Below are positions 18,007-25,273 of a stretch of 46,038 nt of DNA, one piece after another. The stretch is from assembly GCA_903970165.1 (NCBI GenBank), contig CAJCHZ010000120.1, positions 1 through 46,038 on the forward strand. The letters are read 5' to 3'. Source of the DNA: Betaproteobacteria bacterium. Its GTDB lineage: Bacteria; Acidobacteriota; Terriglobia; Acidiferrales; UBA7541. The position numbers and the translations under genes were made by a program. The stretch's first letter is position 1, and each line of letters begins with the position of its first letter. The notes under the pieces are model-generated. The model was not told the origin of the DNA, searched no databases, and was given only the letters and a program-made list of their open reading frames with translations.

Positions 18007-19572
18007 ATGAGTAAACGACCGAAACCAATTGTTCTGACTGTGCTGGATGGATGGGGTTATCGCGCGGAAACGAAGGGTAACGCCATCGCGCTCGCGCGCA
18101 AACCCGCGTACGACGAGCTAATGAAAAAGTTTCCAAACACGCTCATTCAAACTTCGGGTCCATACGTCGGCCTGCCCGAAGGGCAGATGGGTAACAGCGA
18201 AGTGGGCCACATGAATATCGGCGCCGGCCGAATTGTTCACATGGACATCACGCGCATCGATCTTCTAATCGCGAGCAAGCAATTGCAGGATGTGCCGCTT
18301 TTTCAGCAAGCCATGGAACGTGGCCGCCGGAAGCAGCTGCACCTGCTCGGGTTATTAAGCGATGGCGGCGTGCACTCCCACATTCAACATCTCTTTGCAT
18401 TGCTGGAAATGGCAAAGCAGCAGAAGGTGGAGCGTGTTTTTGTCCATTGCTTCATGGACGGCCGCGATACCTCGCCGAATAGCGGCCGCGATTACGTCCG
18501 CCAGTTGCAACAAAAAATGTGCGAACTAGGTGTTGGAGAAATCGCTACGCTCGTGGGCCGCTACTACGCGATGGACCGCGACAACCGATGGGAGCGCATC
18601 GATCTAGCGTATCGCGCGGTTATTCACGGCCAGGCAGAAACCTATTCAGAGGATCCCCTCGCCGCTCTTCAAGAGAGCTACGAGCAGTGCGTCACTGACG
18701 AGTTCGTCAAGCCGGTAGTTGTCACAAAGGGAAGCGGAGCAACCGCCCTCCCTGTGGGAACGATTCACGATGACGACGCGGTCATCTTCTTCAACTTCCG
18801 CGCCGATCGAGCGCGGCAAATGACGCGCGCCCTCGTCGAGCCCGGGTTCGGCGAAATTACGGATGCAAAGCGCCCCAGGAATCTTTTCTACGTGGCGATG
18901 ACGCAATACGACAAAAAGTGGCCGTGGCTAAGATACGTGATCGCCCCAGAAAAACTCGAGCACATCCTCGCGCAGGTTTTCGAGGAGCTTCAGTACAAAA
19001 ACTTGCGCTGCGCCGAAACCGAAAAATACGCCCACGTAACCTATTTCTTCAACGGAGGCGTGGAAAAGCCCTTCGGTGGCGAAGAGCGCATTCTCGTTCC
19101 ATCGCCAAAAGTTGCCACGTACGACTTGAAGCCGGAAATGTCAGCAGAGGGAATCACCGAGACGGTAGTAAAGGCAATCGAGAAGGGCGAGTTCGACGCC
19201 ATTATCATGAACTATGCGAACGCCGACATGGTCGGCCATTCCGGTAATCTCGAAGCGACGATCAAAGCCGTGGAAGCGGTTGACGCGGGACTCGGGAAAA
19301 TCTATCAAACGCTCAAGCCGCGCGGCGGCGTCTGGCTCATCACTGCCGATCACGGCAACGCCGAGACAATGATCGATCCCGTCACCGGCGGCCCGCACAC
19401 CTATCACACGACCAATCCGGTGCCGCTGATTCTCGTAAGCGAAGACAATTCGCTCCAACTTAAAGCCGGCGGCTCCTTGCGCGACCTCGCTCCCACGATG
19501 CTTGCCGCCCTTGGCCAGCCTGAGCCTGCGGACATGTCAGGACAGGATTTGCGCGTCAACACAAGGCGGTAA
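18007..19572 (+). CDS. gpmI: 2,3-bisphosphoglycerate-independent phosphoglycerate mutase
   Basis: A 521-residue cytoplasmic enzyme of glycolysis/gluconeogenesis that interconverts 3- and 2-phosphoglycerate. It begins with the metal-binding block VLTVLDGWGYR and carries the phosphorylated nucleophile in MGNSEVGHMN (Ser64). Further metal and substrate motifs are visible: FMDGRDTSP, GRYYAMDRDNRWER, FFNFRADRARQ, NYANADMVGHSG and ITADHGNAE. Length is normal for the alkaline-phosphatase-superfamily mutase (about 510). One base separates its stop from the next start, so it leads a small operon with the 80-residue membrane protein and the 2-hydroxyacid dehydrogenase. Confidence 0.98.
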   Translation: MSKRPKPIVLTVLDGWGYRAETKGNAIALARKPAYDELMKKFPNTLIQTSGPYVGLPEGQMGNSEVGHMNIGAGRIVHMDITRIDLLIASKQLQDVPLFQQAMERGRRKQLHLLGLLSDGGVHSHIQHLFALLEMAKQQKVERVFVHCFMDGRDTSPNSGRDYVRQLQQKMCELGVGEIATLVGRYYAMDRDNRWERIDLAYRAVIHGQAETYSEDPLAALQESYEQCVTDEFVKPVVVTKGSGATALPVGTIHDDDAVIFFNFRADRARQMTRALVEPGFGEITDAKRPRNLFYVAMTQYDKKWPWLRYVIAPEKLEHILAQVFEELQYKNLRCAETEKYAHVTYFFNGGVEKPFGGEERILVPSPKVATYDLKPEMSAEGITETVVKAIEKGEFDAIIMNYANADMVGHSGNLEATIKAVEAVDAGLGKIYQTLKPRGGVWLITADHGNAETMIDPVTGGPHTYHTTNPVPLILVSEDNSLQLKAGGSLRDLAPTMLAALGQPEPADMSGQDLRVNTRR

Positions 19573-19573
19573 T

Positions 19574-19816
19574 ATGAGCCTGACCTACAATCCCGCTAAC
19601 CAAAAACCGCCGGAACGGGGTCAAACTCGCTCACGGTCATCTTTCGGGACGATCACGATTCCCGGCACGCCAGTGGGCGCAATCGTGTCCGTAGGCTTGG
19701 TCGTAATTTGCTGGTTTGCGCTTCCGCTCTCCCGTCCGTTTATCCTCGGCACCGGCGGTCTCGGTCTTATCGTAGGCTTGCTCCTTTATTGGAAGCATCG
19801 CGGCACAGGCGAATGA
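19574..19816 (+). CDS. Small two-helix membrane protein of unknown function
   Basis: An 80-residue protein between gpmI (one-base gap) and the 2-hydroxyacid dehydrogenase (four-base ATGA overlap). The N-terminal ~35 residues are polar and basic; two hydrophobic segments follow (about 38-55, VGAIVSVGLVVICWFALP, and 60-74, ILGTGGLGLIVGLLLYW), ending in KHRGTGE. I do not recognise a family. Tight coupling on both sides supports that it is a real, translated gene. Confidence 0.7.
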   Translation: MSLTYNPANQKPPERGQTRSRSSFGTITIPGTPVGAIVSVGLVVICWFALPLSRPFILGTGGLGLIVGLLLYWKHRGTGE

Positions 19817-20820
19817 ATCGCGCCAAAGCAGAACAAACAAAGCTGGTTATCTGTGTCTGGCACCCGTTCACGTACTGGCGACCGCAACCGGTCATGCCCA
19901 ACACGATTCGCGCGCGCTGGCCGGAGATGCGCGTTCTTCACCTTCCCGACTACGACTGCCTTCCCGCGGAATTGCCGGACACGGATATTTTCGTCGGATA
20001 CTCCCTGCGTGCTGAACAGCTCACGTACGCCAAAAAGCTAAAGTGGATTCACTCGACGGCGGCGGGCGTAGCACAGCTGATGTATCCCGAGCTCCGCGAT
20101 TCCGGAATCGTCGTGACGAACCCCAGTGGAATTTTCTCTTCGCCGATGGCCGAGCACACCATCGGGCTCCTGATCGCTTTGGCACGTAATTTCCCAGACT
20201 CGGTCCGCCATCAAGACCGCGCGCGCTGGGGACAGCAAGACATTTGGGATCTGCCTCAGCACCTCACTGAGCTGAGCGGCAAAGTATTGTTAATTGTCGG
20301 GTTCGGCTCGATCGGCCGCGAACTCGCCAAGCGCGCGCGCGCCTTTGACATGCGGGTTTGGGGCGTCACACGGTCCGGCAAGAGCGACAGCACACAAGCG
20401 GAAAGAATCGTTCCTGCATCGCAGCTTGAAGAAGTTCTCCCGCTGGCCGACTATATCGTCATTGCCGCGCCGGAAACCACGGAAACGCGGCATCTAATAG
20501 GCGCTGCGCAATTCGCCCTTATGAAGCCAGGCTCCCGGCTCATCAACGTGGGCCGCGGCTCTCTACTTGACGAAACCGCCCTGATTCGCGCGCTGGAAAG
20601 CCGGGCCCTCGGCGGCGCAGCATTGGACGTGACCTCCGTCGAACCTCTACCCGCGGAAAGCCCACTCTGGAAAGCGCCGAATCTCTTCATCACGCCGCAC
20701 ACCAGCGCCATCAGCGACCGGCTCTGGGATCGCGAAACCGCCCTCTTGATGGATCTGCTGGAACGATGGTTTGATGGCCGCGAAATGTTCAATCAGGTCG
20801 ATTTAGCCCGTGGCTATTAA
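19813..20820 (+). CDS. D-2-hydroxyacid dehydrogenase
   Basis: A 335-residue NAD(P)-dependent dehydrogenase of the D-isomer-specific 2-hydroxyacid family. The Rossmann motif is VGFGSIGRELAKRA. The catalytic triad is visible as Arg in NVGRGSLLDE, Glu in SVEPLPAESPLW and His in ITPHTSAI. The N-terminal half (HPFTYWRPQ, IHSTAAGVAQL) resembles the glyoxylate/hydroxypyruvate reductase GhrA-like or phosphoglycerate-dehydrogenase-like groups. The start is the ATG overlapping the preceding stop (ATGA at 19813). The substrate is unresolved. Confidence 0.92.
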   Translation: MNRAKAEQTKLVICVWHPFTYWRPQPVMPNTIRARWPEMRVLHLPDYDCLPAELPDTDIFVGYSLRAEQLTYAKKLKWIHSTAAGVAQLMYPELRDSGIVVTNPSGIFSSPMAEHTIGLLIALARNFPDSVRHQDRARWGQQDIWDLPQHLTELSGKVLLIVGFGSIGRELAKRARAFDMRVWGVTRSGKSDSTQAERIVPASQLEEVLPLADYIVIAAPETTETRHLIGAAQFALMKPGSRLINVGRGSLLDETALIRALESRALGGAALDVTSVEPLPAESPLWKAPNLFITPHTSAISDRLWDRETALLMDLLERWFDGREMFNQVDLARGY

Positions 20821-20859
20821 GCGCGCGAAGCTCGCGTCCGCCCGCTCTCAGGTAGGAAA

Positions 20860-21972
20860 TCAATCCCCTCCCGAACCGACTGCTTTCTGCGCCTCGTATC
20901 CTTCCCGCGCATAAACCACCCACTTTTGCTTCTTGCCTTTTTGATTGAGCACTTCCAAGGGACTGCCGTCTGGCTTCACCAATTCAATTTTCACTTTGTG
21001 GAACTTGTTGTCTTTTCCCCCGCTCGTAGGCGTGTAGGAAAGGCTGTACTGGTGCCGCAAGAACGAGGTCACCGTTTGAAAGATTCCAGGCATTTCGCCC
21101 TCGAATTGAGGAAACCAGGCCTCGCCACCGGTCTCGTGTGAAAAGGTCTTCAGCTGATTCTCGGCTTGCAGGTAATTCATGCGCTGGAGACTGCCCATCC
21201 CGCCAACCCGATTGACGTCCATGAAATTTTGATAAAGCTGTCCCAATCCCACGCAAAAGATCGTCACGTCGCTCTGGCGCAACAATTTCATGGTCTGATC
21301 AAGGTTATGCTTCGAGAAGGTGTCGACTCCGCTGGCCAGCAGCACGATAGATTTTTTGCCTTTTACGTCCTTCAAAGAATCGTTGGTTTCCAAAATCGCA
21401 TCAAAAACGGCCGATTCGCTAAAACCTGGAAAATGCAGGCGGCTGAGCCCCTGCAACACCTCGTCTTTGTTTTGGGTGAAGTCCACCTCGAGATGAGTTT
21501 TCAGGTCAAATGTTTCCAGCGCCACCCAATCCTGTTGTTTGAGTTGCGGAAAAAGATAAGCAGACCAGTATTTTGCATAGTGGGCAAAGAAGCCTCCCCA
21601 TCTGTCATTGCTGAACTCCAGGAGCATCACCATCGTTATCGGGGCTTCCGTTGGCCCGAAGTTTGTAATGGTTTGCGCCACGCCATCATCGGTGATCTTG
21701 AAATTTTCTTTCTTCAGTCCGGTCAGCAGATCCCCACTCTGCGTAGCGGCGATCACGTCCAGCGTAACGACCGGAACTTCCACCGCAATGCTGACGCCGG
21801 CTTGCGGAGCCTGCTGCTGGGGCGTGGCCGGAGTTTTCGGAGCGGCCGGCTGCGGTGGCGCTCCGCCCTGTTGCCCGGCTGGCGCCTGTGCTCGCGCGGG
21901 CCGCCCTGGCAGAGGCAGAAGGAATACGCCCGCCAGAAATGTCACTAACACCAGGGAAACGATAATTTTCAT
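20860..21972 (-). CDS. Exported VWFA-related domain protein (acidobacterial type)
   Basis: A 370-residue protein with a signal peptide (about 1-29, ending ARA-QA), a Pro/Gln/Ala-rich linker, then a VWA domain of the acidobacterial VWFA-related family (TIGR03436-like). The domain starts VEVPVVTLDVIAAT, contains GLKKENFKITDDG, and ends in a beta-rich YSLSYTPTSGGKDNKFHKVKIEL segment. The MIDAS motif is atypical: in place of D-x-S-x-S there is E119-F-S121-N-D123. This gene type is one of the main reasons for assigning the window to Acidobacteriota. Its role is unknown, presumably periplasmic or extracellular adhesion or complex assembly. Confidence 0.92.
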   Translation of the reverse strand: MKIIVSLVLVTFLAGVFLLPLPGRPARAQAPAGQQGGAPPQPAAPKTPATPQQQAPQAGVSIAVEVPVVTLDVIAATQSGDLLTGLKKENFKITDDGVAQTITNFGPTEAPITMVMLLEFSNDRWGGFFAHYAKYWSAYLFPQLKQQDWVALETFDLKTHLEVDFTQNKDEVLQGLSRLHFPGFSESAVFDAILETNDSLKDVKGKKSIVLLASGVDTFSKHNLDQTMKLLRQSDVTIFCVGLGQLYQNFMDVNRVGGMGSLQRMNYLQAENQLKTFSHETGGEAWFPQFEGEMPGIFQTVTSFLRHQYSLSYTPTSGGKDNKFHKVKIELVKPDGSPLEVLNQKGKKQKWVVYAREGYEAQKAVGSGGD

Positions 21973-22192
21973 GACTTTATCCCTCGATTCTCTTGGAAAT
22001 CATCGCTGCCGGCGCAACGCGTGCTTGGTTTCGCATCGGAAATCGCCGCGCGCCGTTTGGAATTAGGCAACGCGAAGCTACCGCTGCAGCCGAGCCCCCA
22101 TATGTGCATGTTAGTATGAAGCACGTTAACTGCAAAACGTTAGCTGAGCCGGTCAACTTAGGCCTGGCTGCATCTGAGACGGAGGCTGTTTC

Positions 22193-23698
22193 GTGAATTG
22201 GTTCCGTAGAATAAATACACTTGTGTCCGTGGTCGGGATATCGGTTCCTGGAGCATTATTATCGTCCCTGCCCCTTATGGCTCTTGCGGCAACCTTGCCT
22301 CTCGCAGCCCAGGTGCCGAACAAGTCCATGCCTATAGTTTCCGCTCCGCAAGCGCCACCGCCAGCGGAAAACGCAATGGCAAAGGAAGCGGAAGGATGGC
22401 TTGCCGATCTCGTCAAGATTGACACGACGAATCCACCCGGCAACGAGCAAGCCGCCGCAAAATACATCGCGGAAATTTTGACCAAAGAAGGAGTCACGCC
22501 GGAATTATTGGAACTCGCTCCCGGCCGTAGCGCCCTGGTAGCGCGTTTGCGCAGCGCAGCCATGCCGGATCCGGCTCATGCGCTCCTGCTCGTCGCGCAT
22601 ATGGATGTGGTTGGCGTGGACAAGTCCAAGTGGACGGTGGATCCGTTTGCCGCGGTAATCAAGGATGGCTATCTCTACGGCCGTGGTTCCATCGACGATA
22701 AAGGGATGCTTGCGGCCAACCTTGCGGCCTTCATTGCCTTGAAGCGTTCCAACGCCAGGCTCAATCGCGACGTCATCTTTCTCGCCACTGCTGATGAAGA
22801 GCAGGGTGGCGATGCTAGCATCCGCATGCTGATCTCGAAAAACTGGGACAAATTTGCAGCTGGTTACGCCATCAACGAAGGCGGACGAGTGATTCTGAAG
22901 AATGGCAAAGTGCAATACGTCGCCGTGCAAGCCAGCGAAAAAGTTCCCGTCAATGTTGCGGTCATTGCCAGCGGTCCATCGGGCCATGCCTCCGTGCCCA
23001 CCAAAGATAACGCCATTGTTCACCTTGCGGCCGCCGTCGCCAAGATCGGCGGTTACACTGCTCCTGTTCATTTCACGACCATTGTGCGCCGATACTTTGA
23101 GCAGTTGGCCGCTATCGAAGACGACGAACTCGCCAAATGGATTCGTTCGCTCGACACTCCGGACCGCGGCGAACACGCCCAGCGCTTTATTTCGGACGCG
23201 AACCCGCTCTGGAACTCCATGATGCGGGACACCATTGCCCCGACCATGCTCACAGCGGGCGTGCGCGCCAATGTGATTCCTTCGGAAGCCCGCGCCATGC
23301 TGAATATCAGGCTTTTGCCCGGAAACACCATCGACGTTTTGCTCACGGATCTGACCAAACTCGTCAACGATCCGCAAATCCGCTTTGAAGTGCAGCCTGA
23401 CGCTGGTCTCGCCGCTCCGCCCTCTTCGCTCGAATCCGATTTCTATGCCACAATCACAAAGACCGCCGCGCAGGAATTTTCCGGCGCCCCGGTCCTGCCG
23501 TTCCTGTCGGCGGGTGCGACAGATTCGGCGCAGTTGCGGCTGCACAACGTGCAATCTTATGGCGTCTCGCCGTTTCCGCTGGCGGACGAGGATTCCCGGC
23601 GCATGCACGCCGACGACGAGCGCATTCCGCTCGCGTCGTTTGACAAAGGCGTCCAATTTCTGACGCACCTTGTCTCTGATTTCGCTGCTGCAAAGTAG
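22193..23698 (+). CDS. Exported M20/M25/M40 family metallopeptidase
   Basis: A 501-residue dizinc peptidase/deacylase with an N-terminal signal sequence (about 1-40, ending LAA-Q). Zinc ligands and catalytic residues are visible: His136 and Asp138 in LVAHMDVVGV, Asp168 in GRGSIDDKG, Glu202 and Glu203 in TADEEQGG, and a later His in the C-terminal RRMHADDERIP block. A lid/dimerisation domain lies between (GPSGHASVPTKDN). The GTG start at 22193 has a GGAGG site at 22181-22185. It fits the ArgE/DapE/CPG2 family; an exported peptide-hydrolysing role is likely but the substrate is unknown. Confidence 0.93.
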   Translation: MNWFRRINTLVSVVGISVPGALLSSLPLMALAATLPLAAQVPNKSMPIVSAPQAPPPAENAMAKEAEGWLADLVKIDTTNPPGNEQAAAKYIAEILTKEGVTPELLELAPGRSALVARLRSAAMPDPAHALLLVAHMDVVGVDKSKWTVDPFAAVIKDGYLYGRGSIDDKGMLAANLAAFIALKRSNARLNRDVIFLATADEEQGGDASIRMLISKNWDKFAAGYAINEGGRVILKNGKVQYVAVQASEKVPVNVAVIASGPSGHASVPTKDNAIVHLAAAVAKIGGYTAPVHFTTIVRRYFEQLAAIEDDELAKWIRSLDTPDRGEHAQRFISDANPLWNSMMRDTIAPTMLTAGVRANVIPSEARAMLNIRLLPGNTIDVLLTDLTKLVNDPQIRFEVQPDAGLAAPPSSLESDFYATITKTAAQEFSGAPVLPFLSAGATDSAQLRLHNVQSYGVSPFPLADEDSRRMHADDERIPLASFDKGVQFLTHLVSDFAAAK

Positions 23699-23746
23699 GG
23701 ACGCTGTAAATCGGCAAGCAGCCGCCGGTTCCCTTCACGAGAGAAC

Positions 23747-25171
23747 ATGGCATTTCGCCATTCAAAAATTGTCTGCACCATTGGGCCGGCCAGCCGCTCG
23801 GCGCGAATGATAGACCGCCTGCTGCAAGTAGGGATGGACGTGGCGCGCCTCAACTTTTCTCACGGCACTCACGCGGAGCATGCGCAGAGTATCGCCGTTT
23901 TGCGTGCCGCTGCCGTTGAGCACCAAAAGCCCATCGCCATTCTTGCCGATCTTCAGGGCCCAAAAATTCGCACGGGCCCGCTTGCGGGAAGCCGGCCCGT
24001 CCAGCTACGCGCTGGGCAGCGCTTTGTCATCACTACAGCGAAGGTCCTTGGCGACACCACGCGTGTGAGTACAACGTTCCGCCCGTTGCCGCGCGAAGTT
24101 CACCGCGGAGACCGCATTCTGCTGTCGGACGGTCTTATCGAATTAAACGTCGAGCAGGTCCGCGGCTTTGAAGTCATTTGTGAAGTCGTGAACGGGGGAG
24201 CCCTCGGCGAGCATAAAGGAATTAATCTACCCGGAATCAAATTGCGCGTGCCGGCTCTCACCTCAAAGGACCGCGCGGACCTTGCCTTCGCCTTAAAGCA
24301 TGAAGCGAATTACATCGCCGTAAGCTTCGTCCGCCGTCCTGAAGATGTCCTTCTGGCGAAATCGCTGATCCGCCGCGCTGGAAAAAACACCCCGGTGATT
24401 GCCAAACTGGAAAAGCCGGAAGCCATCGAAAATCTGGATGCCATACTCCGCGCTTCCGACGGGGTGATGGTCGCCCGCGGAGATTTGGGCGTCGAAATGA
24501 ACCCGGAGCGCGTCCCCGTGGTGCAAAAGAAAATCATCGCTCGCGCCCGTCACTTCCGCCGGCCGGTCATCACCGCAACACAGATGCTGGAATCCATGAC
24601 GGAAAACCCACGTCCTACGCGTGCAGAAGCTTCGGACGTGGCCAACGCCATCTTTGACGGATCCGATGCCGTCATGCTCTCCGCGGAAACCGCCTCCGGA
24701 AAATACCCCATCGAAGCCGTCAGCATGATGGCGCGGATCATTGAAGTAGCCGAAGCCAGCGATTGGATTTCTCCCCGGCGCATACCGGAAGAAAAATTGA
24801 AGGTGGCGGAAACGGTCGCGGAATTGGTCTGCCACGCCTCGCGCGAATTGCACATGAAACTCATCGCCGTATTCACGCACAGCGGTTTCACCGCTCGGCT
24901 TGTTTCCTGCTACCGTCCGACTGTTCCGATTATCGCGTTCTCTCCGGAAGCGGAAACACGCCGCCGCATGGCGCTGATCTGGGGGGTAATGCCGCGACAT
25001 ATTCCCGACGTCCGTAAAATTGACGGCCTCACCGGTATTGCGGAAAAACGTCTTCTCGAAGAACGTCTCGTGCGCAAGGGCGACGTCATCGGAATTGTCG
25101 CGGGCACTCCCATGGGCATTCGCGGCACAACCAACTTCATGAAGTTCCATATCATCGGCGGGCCTGCCTAA
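23747..25171 (+). CDS. pyk: Pyruvate kinase
   Basis: A 474-residue glycolytic enzyme converting phosphoenolpyruvate and ADP to pyruvate and ATP. Recognisable elements are KIVCTIGPASRS with the substrate-binding Arg, the MDVARLNFSHG motif, DLQGPKIRTG, the catalytic KLEKPEAIENLD and VARGDLGVEM Mg2+/PEP-binding blocks, and ITATQMLESM. The C-terminal allosteric domain is present. Starting at the ATG at 23747, 48 bases after the M20 peptidase, it may be read from the same transcript or its own promoter. Confidence 0.98.
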   Translation: MAFRHSKIVCTIGPASRSARMIDRLLQVGMDVARLNFSHGTHAEHAQSIAVLRAAAVEHQKPIAILADLQGPKIRTGPLAGSRPVQLRAGQRFVITTAKVLGDTTRVSTTFRPLPREVHRGDRILLSDGLIELNVEQVRGFEVICEVVNGGALGEHKGINLPGIKLRVPALTSKDRADLAFALKHEANYIAVSFVRRPEDVLLAKSLIRRAGKNTPVIAKLEKPEAIENLDAILRASDGVMVARGDLGVEMNPERVPVVQKKIIARARHFRRPVITATQMLESMTENPRPTRAEASDVANAIFDGSDAVMLSAETASGKYPIEAVSMMARIIEVAEASDWISPRRIPEEKLKVAETVAELVCHASRELHMKLIAVFTHSGFTARLVSCYRPTVPIIAFSPEAETRRRMALIWGVMPRHIPDVRKIDGLTGIAEKRLLEERLVRKGDVIGIVAGTPMGIRGTTNFMKFHIIGGPA

Positions 25172-25273
25172 GACTTAGCACTTCCCCCGGCTGAAACTCA
25201 ATTAGATCTTCCATGCCTGGTGCAACCTCAACGTCGTTGGTTTTACATCTGACGGGAATGGGACTTCTAAACT

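Noticed and set aside
21166..21948. 260-residue plus-strand frame within the VWFA-related gene
   Set aside because: The minus-strand frame carries a signal peptide and the family domain; this is its shadow.
22505..23668. 387-residue open frame antisense to the M20 peptidase
   Set aside because: The plus-strand gene has a signal peptide, RBS and full catalytic motifs; the antisense frame has no recognisable motif and low-complexity composition.
24293..25150. 285-residue open frame antisense to pyk
   Set aside because: It mirrors the codon usage of the pyruvate kinase gene and lacks any domain or start signal.
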